Source: an uncultured Mucilaginibacter sp.
GTDB lineage: Bacteria; Bacteroidota; Bacteroidia; Sphingobacteriales; Sphingobacteriaceae
Direction: 5' to 3'
DNA length: 45,007 nucleotides
NCBI RefSeq assembly: GCF_946481715.1
Contig: NZ_CAMLOV010000025.1
Coordinates: 1 to 45,007 of the forward strand
The notes under the pieces were generated by a model. That model searched no databases. It saw nothing but the letters and a program-made list of their open reading frames with translations, and was not told the origin of the DNA. Position 1 is the first letter of the stretch. Every line of letters begins with the position of its first letter. Shown here in pieces: positions 8,420 to 17,818 of the stretch. Position numbers and translations under genes: made by a program.

Positions 8420-9421
8420 TTAATAAAATGCTTGTTTTGATAAATAGTTCCTCACGTAATCGTCTACCCCTTCTTCCAGCGTGAAAAATTTATAGTTGTA
8501 GCCGGCGGCATGCAGTTTTTGCATGTTTGCCTCAGTAAAATATTGGTATTTGTCGCGGATATCTATAGGCATATCTATAAACTCCACCACGATTTCTTTA
8601 TCAAGCCCGTTAAAAGTTGCGGCAACCAGGTCGTAAAAGCTGCGTGCCTCGCCGGTACCTAAGTTATAAAGCCCGTTTTGAGCGGCGGGCCATGCGCCAT
8701 CTACCATGTTTTCCATCATCCAGTGCATTACTTTCAGCAGGTCTTTCACGTAAACAAAATCGCGCAATTGCTGTCCATCTTCAAAGTCATCACGGTGGCT
8801 TTTAAATAGTTTAACAACGCCGTCTTTATTTATCTGGTTAAACGAATGCCAAATTACGCTCGCCATCCGGGCCTTGTGGTACTCGTTGGGACCATAAATG
8901 TTGAAGAATTTTAGCCCTGTCCAGCTTGGTGGCTGTGCATCCTGCTTTAAGCTCCATTTATCAAACTCGTTTTTGCTGATGCCGTATGGGTTTAGCGGTT
9001 TTAGTTCTTCAACCACTTCGTGGTTATCATCGTAACCCAATTCACCTGCACCATAAGTAGCGGCGGACGATGCGTATATTAAAGGCACCTGGTTGGCGGT
9101 ACAGTAATTCCAAACATCGGTAGAGTAATCTACGTTCAGCTTCTGGTGAACGGAATAGTCAAACTCGGTAGTATCGGTACGCGCACCCAAGTGAATAATG
9201 GCTGCTATTCTGCCTTCGTATTGCCCCAGCCAGTTAAACAACTCTTCCCTGTCAATCAGCTCCGAATATTTTTTCGATTCCCAGTTGCTGCGCTTTGCGG
9301 GAGTATCAAAATCGTCGACCAAAATAAGGTTGTTAAAGCCTTTCTCGTTTAAGTACTGCACCATGCACGAGCCTATAAAGCCTGCGGCGCCTGTTACTAT
9401 AATGGCAGAATTACTATCCAT
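8420..9421 (-). CDS. hldD: ADP-L-glycero-D-manno-heptose 6-epimerase
   Basis: This 333-residue short-chain dehydrogenase-type protein has the NADP-binding [14 protein letters not shown] at about 11-24, the diagnostic [12 protein letters not shown] near 77, the SSAATYG serine region and the YGISKNEFD Tyr-x3-Lys pair near 146. It epimerises ADP-D,D-heptose to ADP-L,D-heptose, the donor for heptosyltransferases. The [10 protein letters not shown] and [12 protein letters not shown] segments separate HldD from other nucleotide-sugar epimerases. It lies 11 bases after the heptose kinase gene and next to gmhA. The substrate needs an adenylyltransferase (RfaE2/HldC) and the phosphatase GmhB, neither of which is in the window. 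Confidence 0.95.
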   Translation of the reverse strand: MDSNSAIIVTGAAGFIGSCMVQYLNEKGFNNLILVDDFDTPAKRSNWESKKYSELIDREELFNWLGQYEGRIAAIIHLGARTDTTEFDYSVHQKLNVDYSTDVWNYCTANQVPLIYASSAATYGAGELGYDDNHEVVEELKPLNPYGISKNEFDKWSLKQDAQPPSWTGLKFFNIYGPNEYHKARMASVIWHSFNQINKDGVVKLFKSHRDDFEDGQQLRDFVYVKDLLKVMHWMMENMVDGAWPAAQNGLYNLGTGEARSFYDLVAATFNGLDKEIVVEFIDMPIDIRDKYQYFTEANMQKLHAAGYNYKFFTLEEGVDDYVRNYLSKQAFY

Positions 9422-9432
9422 TTTATCTAAAA

Positions 9433-10392
9433 TTAGTCTTCAAATTTTTCTTTCACTTCGGCAAGTGTTGCCGTTGCGCTGCCTACTTTACTTACCACCA
9501 CAGCTGCTGCATGGTTGGCAAAATCGCAGGCGTTGTATAGGGTATTGCCCGATGCAAGGGCAACGCCAAGCGATGCCAATACGGTATCGCCTGCGCCGGT
9601 AACATCCACTACATCCAATGCTTTTGTTGGGATGATCTCAAGGTTGCCATTGTTGTACATAGCAATCCCATCTTCCGACATGGTGATAATAACGCTATCA
9701 CATTCGGTTATCTCCTGTATTTTAACACAAGCGGCCGTAAGGCTTTCGGTGTCGGTAATATTGATGCCCGATGCAATAACGGCCTCTTTACGGTTTGGCT
9801 TGATGGCGTTTACGCCTTTGTATTTGGAGAAATCTTGCCCCTTTGGGTCAACAATGGTTTGGATACCCAGTTCGCGGCAGGTTGTTAAAATACCGCTGAG
9901 TAATGCAGGCGTAAGTAAACCTTTATTATAATCGGATATCAATACAATATCGTATGCGCTGATGTGCTGCTTAAGGTACGTTAATATCTGTTGTTCTATT
10001 TCGGGTTGTAGCGGCTTCGTTATTTCCCTGTCGAGGCGGATCAACTGGTGGTTGGCAACCAGCACCCTCGATTTCATGATAGTGCAGCGCCCGGCATCTT
10101 TTAAAACACCCCGCCCGGTTATATTGTTAGATGCTAATTCATCAAACACTATCGATGCATTTTCGTCATCACCAACTACAGCAACAATATCGGTTTGGCA
10201 ACCAAAGGTGATCAGGTTTTCCAAAACATTCCCTGCACCGCCAAGCGTGTAGGTTTCTTTGGTAATCTCTACAACCGGAACCGGCGCCTCGGGCGATATA
10301 CGGTTACAGTTGCCATAAATATAATGGTCAACCATTAGGTCGCCTATCACCAGTATTTTTAAACCTTCTTTAATGTCAAAATTCATGTTCAT
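9433..10392 (-). CDS. rfaE1: D-glycero-beta-D-manno-heptose-7-phosphate kinase (RfaE1/HldA type)
   Basis: The 319-residue PfkB-family kinase begins with LVIGDLMVDHYIYGNCNRISPEAPVPV (about 14-40 in all), typical for the RfaE kinase domain, and ends with the PfkB signature DVVDVTGAGDTVLASL (about 261-276) that carries the catalytic Asp in GAGD. It phosphorylates heptose 7-phosphate at C1. E. coli HldE is about 477 residues because a nucleotidyltransferase domain is fused to the kinase; here only the kinase is present, so the adenylyltransferase must be a separate gene elsewhere. A second in-frame ATG at 10386 is an alternative start. Confidence 0.92.
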   Translation of the reverse strand: MNMNFDIKEGLKILVIGDLMVDHYIYGNCNRISPEAPVPVVEITKETYTLGGAGNVLENLITFGCQTDIVAVVGDDENASIVFDELASNNITGRGVLKDAGRCTIMKSRVLVANHQLIRLDREITKPLQPEIEQQILTYLKQHISAYDIVLISDYNKGLLTPALLSGILTTCRELGIQTIVDPKGQDFSKYKGVNAIKPNRKEAVIASGINITDTESLTAACVKIQEITECDSVIITMSEDGIAMYNNGNLEIIPTKALDVVDVTGAGDTVLASLGVALASGNTLYNACDFANHAAAVVVSKVGSATATLAEVKEKFED

Positions 10393-10430
10393 CAGTAATG
10401 GATGGCTGCGCCACCTCTCATGTTATTTTT

Positions 10431-11432
10431 TTATGCGAAGAACTCCTTAACCCAGTTATTTACAAAGTATTTATCAAAAGCCGGGTTGGTTGTTAAAATA
10501 CTGCCTTTTAACGCCGCGGTTTTGCTTTTTATTTCTTCAGTATTTTTTAAGTCGTTTATATCATCAACCACCACAATATAGTTCGGGTCGAAAAACTCAG
10601 CCTCGCGGATGGCTGTATTGGTGGTGACCAAAATTGCCCCAGCAGCCAGCACCTCAAAAGTACGCATTGTTAAGCCGCTTTGCCCAAAACGCTGTATATC
10701 CAGCACACTTTTCGATTCGCCGAATATCTCCGCTACGTCCCGCTGGGTAAGTTTATTAAAGCTAACCTCGCTCCACTGCACGTTTTTGTAATAGCTCTTA
10801 AAGGTTTTCTCGAACCAAAAGAACCATTTAGCAGGCGAAAAGAAGAACACAAAAGTATCGGTAAAGTTGGCGGCCAGTGCTTTTATTACCGCGTAACGGT
10901 TACTGTGCAGTGTGCCTACAAAACTCATGGTGTATTTTCTTTGCGCCGGGTTCTTTGTTTGGGCTTTGTACTCCTTTGTGTAAAACAGGTGTTTTAATTT
11001 CAGTTCGGGGTTAGCGGCAACGTCTTTAAAATCGAAGCTGAAGCATTTATCAAAATGCTTTAGAATATAAACCGAGTTTTTGTTGTTGTTATTGATGGAA
11101 TCGTATGTGTAGTAGATCAGCTTTGCTTCGGGGTTGTTCTTTTTAAAATCAACAATAAAGCTTTGCGGCACCACCTCTCCTTTTATCAGGAAAAAGAAAT
11201 CGTACTTTTTATCTTTTACCTGCCGGGTTATATCCTTGTAGTATTTCTCTACGATTGTGGCCAATAAGCTTTTCTTCACCCTGAAAACCGCCTTCATCAG
11301 CGAATTATTGGAAGTGCGCTCGTCAAAAAAATCCACGTCGTAGCCGTTGGCTTCCAGCGCCTCGCAAATAGATACCTCGTAGCCAAAAAACCGGGGGCCA
11401 ATAAAAAGTATGCTCTTTTTTGCGGCTGCCAT
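10431..11432 (-). CDS. CgeB-like family 1 glycosyltransferase
   Basis: The 333-residue cytoplasmic protein has a Rossmann-like N-terminus (SILFIGPRFFGYEVSICEAL) and a C-terminal GT-B donor-binding region with VLDIQRFGQSGLTMRTFEVLAAGAILVTTN around 225-265, matching the CgeB/DUF3880 type of group 1 glycosyltransferases. It most likely adds one sugar to the repeat unit; donor and acceptor are unknown. Its ATG overlaps the TAA of the upstream epimerase (TAATG), showing translational coupling. Confidence 0.8.
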   Translation of the reverse strand: MAAAKKSILFIGPRFFGYEVSICEALEANGYDVDFFDERTSNNSLMKAVFRVKKSLLATIVEKYYKDITRQVKDKKYDFFFLIKGEVVPQSFIVDFKKNNPEAKLIYYTYDSINNNNKNSVYILKHFDKCFSFDFKDVAANPELKLKHLFYTKEYKAQTKNPAQRKYTMSFVGTLHSNRYAVIKALAANFTDTFVFFFSPAKWFFWFEKTFKSYYKNVQWSEVSFNKLTQRDVAEIFGESKSVLDIQRFGQSGLTMRTFEVLAAGAILVTTNTAIREAEFFDPNYIVVVDDINDLKNTEEIKSKTAALKGSILTTNPAFDKYFVNNWVKEFFA

Positions 11433-12565
11433 TATTTAAATAAGCCTTTATCTTTCATTTCCTGTAACGACTGCTGGTACTTGTCGGTTTTTATCTCCTG
11501 TGTGTTTACCCAGGCTGCAAATTTAGCTATGCCAGTTTTAAAATCAACCTTCGGTTCAAAACCCAATACCGATTTAATTTTGGTGAGATCGGCGTAGTTA
11601 TGCCTGATATCGCCTAAACGGTAGTTACCCGATATAGTAACCGGCACAGTACGACCATAATTGGCCATCAGCTCTTCTACCACGGTGTTTACTTCGGTAG
11701 CTACGCCAGTGCCCACGTTAAATACCTGGTTGTTGGCCTGTTCTTTTTCTATGCCTAAAATGGTTGCATCAACCACGTCATCTATAAATACAAAGTCGCG
11801 TGTTTCTTTACCATCTTCAAACACGTTAATATCTTTATCGTTTTTTATACGGGTAGAAAATATGGAAAGGATGCCGGTGTAAGGGTTGGATAGCGACTGC
11901 CCGGGGCCATAAACATTCTGGTAACGGAAAGCCACCGGCGCAATGCCAATTGTTGGGCAAACTGTCATAATCATTTGCTCCTGGTTTTGTTTGGTGATGC
12001 CATAAACGGATGATGGATGTATCTTCGAATCCTCGCCTGTAGCAACCAGTTGCAATGGTTTTTCACAACCGGGATATTTCACTTCAAAATCGCCGGCCTG
12101 CATGTAATCATCGGTACGGTGTTTTGGGTAAACGTAACCAAGTTCTTCGCTGTAGTATTTGCCTTCGCCATAAATAGACCGCGATGAAGCTATCACTATC
12201 TTTTTAACGCTGTGCGGGTTGTTGGCTAAAATATCAAGCAATAAAGCCGTGCCGCCAATGTTTACATCAGTGTAGCGTTTTATCTGGTACATAGATTGCC
12301 CGGTGCCGGTTTCAGCAGCCAGGTGTACGATAACGTCCTGCCCTGCGATTGCTTCCAACAGGTCGGCTTCAGATTCCACGGTACCTTTAATAAATTTAAC
12401 CTTATCAGCTATTGATTTGTATAGCGGAGATTCCTCCTCGGGGTTTTCGCCATGTATCTGTTTCGACAGGTTATCAAGAATGGTAAGGGTGTGCCCTTTT
12501 GCGATCAGTTTTAACGCGAGGTTTGAGCCGATGAAGCCTGCCCCGCCTGTAATTAGTATATTCAT
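11432..12565 (-). CDS. NAD-dependent nucleotide-sugar epimerase (dTDP-L-rhamnose 4-epimerase/WbiB-like)
   Basis: I place the start at the ATG at 12565, where MNILITGGAGFIGSNLAL begins and ATGA overlaps the stop of the upstream acetyltransferase. A longer reading to 12601 adds only 12 residues without the fold. The 377-residue extended SDR has GGAGFIG, the run HLAAETGTGQSMYQIKRY near 80-97, an Ser/Tyr-x3-Lys site in SSVYGITK and QNVYGPGQSLSNPYTGI. The AAETGTGQSMY segment is seen in dTDP-L-rhamnose 4-epimerase/WbiB-type enzymes. No rml genes lie in the window, so the substrate stays open; a UDP-sugar epimerase role is possible. Confidence 0.78.
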   Translation of the reverse strand: MNILITGGAGFIGSNLALKLIAKGHTLTILDNLSKQIHGENPEEESPLYKSIADKVKFIKGTVESEADLLEAIAGQDVIVHLAAETGTGQSMYQIKRYTDVNIGGTALLLDILANNPHSVKKIVIASSRSIYGEGKYYSEELGYVYPKHRTDDYMQAGDFEVKYPGCEKPLQLVATGEDSKIHPSSVYGITKQNQEQMIMTVCPTIGIAPVAFRYQNVYGPGQSLSNPYTGILSIFSTRIKNDKDINVFEDGKETRDFVFIDDVVDATILGIEKEQANNQVFNVGTGVATEVNTVVEELMANYGRTVPVTISGNYRLGDIRHNYADLTKIKSVLGFEPKVDFKTGIAKFAAWVNTQEIKTDKYQQSLQEMKDKGLFK

Positions 12566-13137
12566 GTGGTAAAATTGCCTTTTGGGTCTGTTTTCTCCCA
12601 AACCTTGGTTTCGGGATTGTATCGTTTTATAATTTTTGCCGGGGCGCCTGCTATTACGCAGTAGTCCGGGTATGTTCCTCTCAGTACCGAGTTAGAGCCC
12701 ACCACGCACTGCTTGCCTATTATAGTGCCAGCCTGCAATACTGCACCGTAGCCAATAAAGCAGTTTTCGCCTACGTGGGTTGTTTTCACAAGGTATTTTT
12801 GTTGCAGAACGTGTAGGCCAATGTCCTGGTAATCATGATCTACATTGCTGATGAACACGTTGCCGGATATGGTGGTGTGGCTGCCTATCTTCAATGTTTC
12901 CCCCGAGCTGATGATATGGAAGTTTTGCCCGATAGATACATCCTCATCAATAATAATACTGCCGCCATGGTGGGTTTCGGCGCGCAGCCCGGGGAATATG
13001 CGCACTTTATTGCCAATGCTTATGCCCCGACCGCCATAAATAAAAGTGGGCTTGCCTACGTAACTTACCAAGCCTATGCGCTTTATAATTAACCGTAAAA
13101 ACAGGGTTCGGATGGTCCAGGCGAGCTTATATAACAT
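12562..13137 (-). CDS. Hexapeptide-repeat (LbH) acyl/acetyltransferase
   Basis: The start is taken at the ATG at 13137 (MLYKLAWTIRTL), four bases after the GT9 stop. A longer reading to 13170 would need a TTG start and overlap GT9 by 29 bases. The 191-residue protein carries left-handed beta-helix hexads (IDEDVSIGQNFHIIS, IGSHTTISGNVFISNVDHD, VGENCFIGYGAVLQAGTIIGKQ) and the closing GAPAKIIKRYN, as in WbbJ/maltose-acetyltransferase-like enzymes. It probably O- or N-acetylates a glycan sugar with acetyl-CoA. It resembles the gene product at 17819-18436. ATGA overlap couples it to the next gene. Confidence 0.85.
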   Translation of the reverse strand: MLYKLAWTIRTLFLRLIIKRIGLVSYVGKPTFIYGGRGISIGNKVRIFPGLRAETHHGGSIIIDEDVSIGQNFHIISSGETLKIGSHTTISGNVFISNVDHDYQDIGLHVLQQKYLVKTTHVGENCFIGYGAVLQAGTIIGKQCVVGSNSVLRGTYPDYCVIAGAPAKIIKRYNPETKVWEKTDPKGNFTT

Positions 13138-13141
13138 GCTA

Positions 13142-14317
13142 TTAAATAAGGGTTTTGATATGGGCCACAATCTCCATCACGCCGTTGTACACCTCATCTA
13201 CCCCTACGCTTTTGATGCACAAATTGTGGCCAAACTTGCAAAAACTTTGGTAGCAGGGCTTACACTCCATCTGGTGCGAAATTATACGGCGGATATCTGC
13301 ACCGTAAGGGATAACGTATTGCGGGTCTACATTGCCGAAGATAACCACAGTAGGTATGGCAAAAGCACTTGCTATGTGGGCGGCGCCACTATCGTTACAA
13401 ATTACTATATCGCAAATGCTTAGCATTAATATATATTCGTGTAAGGTTTTGTTTACTATAACGTAGTCAACATTATTGGCCTTTAATTCATTTTCTATCT
13501 GGGCAACCGTGTTACGCTCGTTTGGCCCTTCGTAAATAATAAAGGCAGCATCGGTGTTCACAGCGGCCAATTTTATCATTAGCTCGCTGTACTTTTGTTC
13601 GTCCCAGCGCTTTACTTCCTGGCTTGTGCCCGGATGAACACCGATAACCAGCTTACCATTTAAATTGTTTTGAATTTTAAAATTTTCTGTATAAATATTA
13701 TCCGCAGCGGACACCGTCAAGGATGGTAAACGCTCCGCATCGGTAAACTCGCAGCCCAATTGCTGCAGAAAGTACAGCGACTCTTCGGTAAAGTGTACGA
13801 TGGAACTATTGGGCGTAACAATATCGGTAAGCATGTACTCGCCGCCAGTAAAATTATAGCTGGCTTTGCGTTTGGCGCTGATAAAGTTGAGGTAAAAAAT
13901 GTTGCGCCAGTCACCGCGGAAATCTATCGCCAGGTCGTACTTTTTGCGGTTGATAAGCCTGATAGCCGAGAAGAAGTTGTATAGGTTTTTAAGGGAGTAG
14001 TTTACCGGCGCTATCCAGGGGCATTTGATAATTACAAAATCGTCTATCAACCCCTGCTCTTCTAAAATTGTTCTTACTGCCTTTTCGCAAACGAGTGTAA
14101 TTTTTGCATTTGGGAAGTTTTTGCGGATGATGCGCAGCGCAGGCAGATACATAATAGTATCGCCTATCAATAAAAAACCGAGGATAACTAAGTTGAATAA
14201 CTCGTCCTTTTTTAGCGGAGGGTAAGCCTTTTTGTTTTTGGGGAACAGGTAAAACGCCTTAAATATCCTGTCTATTTTTTTAAGCTTCTCTGTTTTCTGA
14301 AGATTAAATGTTGGCAT
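13142..14317 (-). CDS. Family 9 glycosyltransferase (heptosyltransferase-like)
   Basis: The 391-residue GT-B protein has an N-terminal basic stretch, then LFNLVILGFLLIGDTIMYLPALRII, VIGVHPGTSQEVKRWDEQKYSEL in the middle, and the GT9 signature ICNDSGAAHIASAFAIPTVVIFG near 310-332, followed by a cysteine-rich tail (ECKPCYQSFC...C). GT9 members transfer heptose from ADP-heptose to LPS-type acceptors. With gmhA, hldD and the heptose kinase in the same run, an ADP-heptose donor is likely. The Cys/His tail is common in Bacteroidota members. A 100-base gap with a -7-like box precedes the gene. Confidence 0.88.
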   Translation of the reverse strand: MPTFNLQKTEKLKKIDRIFKAFYLFPKNKKAYPPLKKDELFNLVILGFLLIGDTIMYLPALRIIRKNFPNAKITLVCEKAVRTILEEQGLIDDFVIIKCPWIAPVNYSLKNLYNFFSAIRLINRKKYDLAIDFRGDWRNIFYLNFISAKRKASYNFTGGEYMLTDIVTPNSSIVHFTEESLYFLQQLGCEFTDAERLPSLTVSAADNIYTENFKIQNNLNGKLVIGVHPGTSQEVKRWDEQKYSELMIKLAAVNTDAAFIIYEGPNERNTVAQIENELKANNVDYVIVNKTLHEYILMLSICDIVICNDSGAAHIASAFAIPTVVIFGNVDPQYVIPYGADIRRIISHQMECKPCYQSFCKFGHNLCIKSVGVDEVYNGVMEIVAHIKTLI

Positions 14318-14355
14318 GTTTCTTAATATAGTGCTATAGGCGTTTAACGCGGGTG

Positions 14356-14363
14356 CAAATTTA
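14356..14363 (-). promoter_or_regulatory. Candidate -7 box upstream of GT9 gene
   Basis: TAAATTTG on the minus strand fits TAnnTTTG and lies 39 bases before the GT9 start codon in the only 100-base gap of the central locus. No good -33 element is seen, so this is tentative; it could be an internal promoter for the heptose half. Confidence 0.3.
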
Positions 14364-14417
14364 CAATAAACCCCGTATTAAACGCATTGGAATATTTTAC
14401 GGGTTTTGCGGTCTGTT

Positions 14418-15299
14418 TTAGCTTAGGCCAAAGCCATCTTTAAAACCGCGGAACATCTCTTTCTTTTGGTCGTTTTTATACTTGAGGTAACGTACGCCAC
14501 GTGTTAAAACAGTGTAAGCCAGTGCTACCTGTTTTACGGGGAATGAAAAGTTTTTACGGATAAAATACACCCGATTACGGTTAAGGTAATAGATGGAGAA
14601 CAGCGATTCGCCCCCACCGGTGCTGCTGGATACCTTGTGGAACACCTCCAGTCTAGGCATATAAAATATTTTAAAGCCGGCTTTTATCAGCCTTATCACA
14701 AAATCGGTATCGTCGTAGTAAACAAAGTATTTCTCGTCCATCAGTCCAACTTTATCAAACACTTTGCGGCTAAGCAGCATAAAGCAGGTTGGGGCGTAAT
14801 CAAAATAGGCTTCTTTATTAAATTCCTCGCCGTCCTGCTGGTTATCACCTACGTGGCCGGTATATCCTTTATATTTAAGCATAGTGCCGCCCGCCATCCA
14901 AATGGTGCGGGTACCATGGTAAAATATTTTAGGGATAATAACGTCCTCATTCTTTTCTTCTGCACACTTCACCATATCGGCTAATAAAAAATCCTGAGGG
15001 AAGTCGATATCGTTGTTTAATAACACGAGGTATTCGCTACCCTCATGCAATGCAAGCTCAATGCCTTGGTTATTGCCTTTGGCAACACCATAATTGCCGG
15101 GGTTTTTTATGTGCGTAATGCCTGGTACAGGATATTTTTTTAATACCTCAGCTATTACCGTGTCCGTTTGCCCATTGGGCGAATTATCAATAAGGTAAAG
15201 GTGATAATCCGAATAGGTTTGAATAGAAAGGCTTTGGAAAAAACCTTCCAACACATCATCGCTTTTAAATAAAACTGTAACTAAACCAACCTTTGCCAT
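14418..15299 (-). CDS. Family 2 glycosyltransferase (WbbL/rhamnosyltransferase-like)
   Basis: The start is set at the ATG at 15299 (MAKVGLVTVLFKSDDVL); the longer reading to 15314 would use GTG. The 293-residue GT-A enzyme shows VTVLFKS at the start, LYLIDNSPNG, the NNDIDFPQDFL donor/metal site near 95-105, and YDDTDFVIRLIKAG with the downstream acidic motif near 195. The C-terminal RNRVYFIRKNFSF region fits WbbL-type rhamnosyltransferases. It should act on the cytoplasmic side of the membrane during repeat-unit assembly. The sugar is not predictable from sequence alone. Confidence 0.88.
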   Translation of the reverse strand: MAKVGLVTVLFKSDDVLEGFFQSLSIQTYSDYHLYLIDNSPNGQTDTVIAEVLKKYPVPGITHIKNPGNYGVAKGNNQGIELALHEGSEYLVLLNNDIDFPQDFLLADMVKCAEEKNEDVIIPKIFYHGTRTIWMAGGTMLKYKGYTGHVGDNQQDGEEFNKEAYFDYAPTCFMLLSRKVFDKVGLMDEKYFVYYDDTDFVIRLIKAGFKIFYMPRLEVFHKVSSSTGGGESLFSIYYLNRNRVYFIRKNFSFPVKQVALAYTVLTRGVRYLKYKNDQKKEMFRGFKDGFGLS

Positions 15300-15317
15300 A
15301 TTTTTATAATTCACGTA

Positions 15318-16352
15318 TTAAGCTTTTTTTGATAAAGCGCCGCTTAATTTTTTTCCAATTTTAATAAACGGCTTTTCAACTAAATTATAGGTTATTACGG
15401 ATACTATTACCGTAGTTACGATCCATATAAGCGCCGAAATATAAATATTTTTAGAAACGGGTATCAAACCAAAAACTGTACCCTGAACCAGGTATAAGGA
15501 ATAGCTAATAACACCCAGGTAGACAAACCAAGCAGGAAATGTTTTGCTTCGATATGTTAATACCAAATAAAATACAAGATAGGCCATTATTATTGCCGTA
15601 TTAACAGGCAAAAAACTCCGGTCGCCGCCAAGTTCCGGCTGGTCATGGCCATAAAGATTTGTGTAGGTGTTGCTCAATAGCACTATTAACGCTATAGCCA
15701 TCATTGCGAAAAAAACCGATTTAGATATTTGATCATTTGCAAGCCTGTAAAAAAGTGTGCCCATAAACATTGAGGTTAGAAAAAAAAGCAGGCCCCACCC
15801 CCCCTTAATTATATGGAAGTGGCCTATCGCAACCGCACCCAAGAAGAAAGATAGTGCTAAAAACACAACGGCTAATAAAACACTTTTTTTAATATACCCG
15901 GCGTAAAACACAATAGAAATGATAAAATAAAAAAGTAATTCTAAACACAAAGTCCAGTAAAGTGGCATAACATCAGGCACCCCAAGAAAATGCTGAAACA
16001 TGAATAAGTTTATGATAATAGTTTTTAAAGACGGGAATAGTGCTGGATAAATGCCTAATTTAATAGATACCAATACTGATGCAATACTCAAATAGTATAA
16101 CGGAAATAAACGAAATACCCTGCTAATCCAAAAAACCTTTAAAGAGGCTCCTTTTTCTAATGAAACCGGTATAATAAAACCGCTGGTTAAAAAAAACAAA
16201 ACCACCCCAAACAGGCCAAGTTGAAAATAATTGGTTGTAAAGTGTTTAAATGCCGGCGATATCTGTTCAAATGCATGTTGCATCAGAACAGCAAAAGCTG
16301 CAATAAACCTTAAAAAATCAAGAAATCCCAACCGTTGCTTATAAGTGTCCAT
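15318..16352 (-). CDS. Acyltransferase 3 (OafA/YrhL-like) membrane O-acyltransferase
   Basis: The 344-residue integral membrane protein has about ten hydrophobic helices and the family signature LRFIAAFAVLMQHAF (about 13-27) with the essential Arg and His. GVVLFFLTSGFIIPVSLE follows, and then ISRVFRLFPLYYLS. OafA-type proteins move acetyl groups across the inner membrane to O-acetylate O-antigen or capsule sugars. It follows the Wzy gene by 25 bases. The coding region is visibly richer in A+T than the flanking nucleotide-sugar genes. Confidence 0.9.
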   Translation of the reverse strand: MDTYKQRLGFLDFLRFIAAFAVLMQHAFEQISPAFKHFTTNYFQLGLFGVVLFFLTSGFIIPVSLEKGASLKVFWISRVFRLFPLYYLSIASVLVSIKLGIYPALFPSLKTIIINLFMFQHFLGVPDVMPLYWTLCLELLFYFIISIVFYAGYIKKSVLLAVVFLALSFFLGAVAIGHFHIIKGGWGLLFFLTSMFMGTLFYRLANDQISKSVFFAMMAIALIVLLSNTYTNLYGHDQPELGGDRSFLPVNTAIIMAYLVFYLVLTYRSKTFPAWFVYLGVISYSLYLVQGTVFGLIPVSKNIYISALIWIVTTVIVSVITYNLVEKPFIKIGKKLSGALSKKA

Positions 16353-16377
16353 ATAGGTATATCAAAACTAAATACTC

Positions 16378-17814
16378 TTAAACTGTGCTTAAATTTGAGG
16401 CATTATTTAACCATTGCTGCGAATTTGATTTAAAACACCTGCCCAGGTAAAATGAGTAAATAATTATCACGAATAACTCGACACCGTTAAAAAACAAGAA
16501 TGCCAGCAAAAAAGCATAATATTTGCTTTCGAAAGCCGAAATTATCGTCGGGTTAAATGGTTTTGTAAAATAATAAAGCCAGATAAAAAAGATGACAATA
16601 CCAAATTCACATATAAAGTAAAACCAACGCATATCTAGGTTATAAGTTAGGGTGCCTATTTGTCTCGATCCCTCAATGTTATAAACAAAATAATCCACCG
16701 GAATATAACCGCCATTTTTTAACCCATAACCTGTTAGATACAACAGTGGCCTATCTTGAAAAAATTGATAAACAGGTAATTCTGAATCTTTTTGTAGCGG
16801 CAGGCCCGCTACCTGAGTATCTGTCGCGTTTATATTATTTACATCATATCGTTCTATAGCTCTGGAAAGCACAAGATTTACTACATAATTATCACTATGG
16901 GCAATGTAAAAATCAAACAGCGCTACTTTAAGCATCGAAACCGAATACAACATTAAAAAAATGCTAACTAAAACAAATAAAATATTTAAACGGATATTCC
17001 TAATCCTTTTAATCAGGAAAAACACAATTCCGATAACGATAATTCCAATTAAAAATGTTTGCGACGCGGTAAGTAACCCTACCAAAATTATTATTAATAT
17101 GGGAATTACCTTCCCGTCTTTTAGAAACAAGGGGAATGAACATATTAAAAACGATGCAAGTGTTTTTGGCTCGATAAAAAAGGCAGAAATCCGAGCCGTG
17201 CCGGCATCTACGTCATTTGCAGTATACATCAAATACTGGGCTCTCATGCCAATTACTCTTAATAATAAGGCATTTGAAGTAGCGGAGGATACAAGTAGTT
17301 GAAAAAGGCCTATGTAACATGATATAATGGCTATCTTTTTTATGATTGAAAAAAAATATGCGGAATCGTGAATTTTTGCCTCGCGATATATTTTTGTCCC
17401 TAAAAATACCAGCGGTAAAAAAAACTTCACATAAAAGAAAAGCGCGTCGTAATAAATTCTCCAGATAGGCGGGTTGCCCCCGTCGAACACGTTAACATCA
17501 AATAGTACTAAAACAGAGATGACTATTGACGACAAAAACGGTAAACATAGCAACATAAAAATTGGGCTACTTAATTTTAGCTTTCCTTTTATTAAAGCTG
17601 TCGCTTCGGATATGAAAAAATAGGTTGTTACAAAAAAAAGAGGGGTTATGGTACTACTTATAAACGATATAACGAAAGTGGAACACGCGATGGCATAAAA
17701 AATCATTTCTATGGCCCCAATTTTTCGTTTATTGTATAGCCAAAATAATAGCACGGTAACTATTACACATTCAAGGCTAACAAAACCTTCTTCTATAAGT
17801 GATGATAGGTTCAT
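16378..17814 (-). CDS. Wzy-like O-antigen/capsule polymerase (membrane protein)
   Basis: The 478-residue protein is almost wholly hydrophobic with about 11-12 predicted helices and one large periplasmic loop near residues 315-395. Only weak sequence conservation is expected for Wzy, but size, topology, A+T richness and position between a flippase and glycosyltransferases point to the polymerase. IGMRAQYLMYTANDVDAGTARISAFFIEP near 187-215 resembles the R..g.f.ep segment of Wzy/WaaL proteins. It would polymerise undecaprenyl-linked repeat units in the periplasm. A WaaL-type ligase is the alternative. Confidence 0.75.
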   Translation of the reverse strand: MNLSSLIEEGFVSLECVIVTVLLFWLYNKRKIGAIEMIFYAIACSTFVISFISSTITPLFFVTTYFFISEATALIKGKLKLSSPIFMLLCLPFLSSIVISVLVLFDVNVFDGGNPPIWRIYYDALFFYVKFFLPLVFLGTKIYREAKIHDSAYFFSIIKKIAIISCYIGLFQLLVSSATSNALLLRVIGMRAQYLMYTANDVDAGTARISAFFIEPKTLASFLICSFPLFLKDGKVIPILIIILVGLLTASQTFLIGIIVIGIVFFLIKRIRNIRLNILFVLVSIFLMLYSVSMLKVALFDFYIAHSDNYVVNLVLSRAIERYDVNNINATDTQVAGLPLQKDSELPVYQFFQDRPLLYLTGYGLKNGGYIPVDYFVYNIEGSRQIGTLTYNLDMRWFYFICEFGIVIFFIWLYYFTKPFNPTIISAFESKYYAFLLAFLFFNGVELFVIIIYSFYLGRCFKSNSQQWLNNASNLSTV

Positions 17815-17818
17815 AAAA

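Noticed and set aside
13138..13170. Longer N-terminus for the acetyltransferase at 12562-13137
   Set aside because: It would need a TTG start and a 29-base overlap with the GT9 gene; the ATG at 13137 gives the normal family length.
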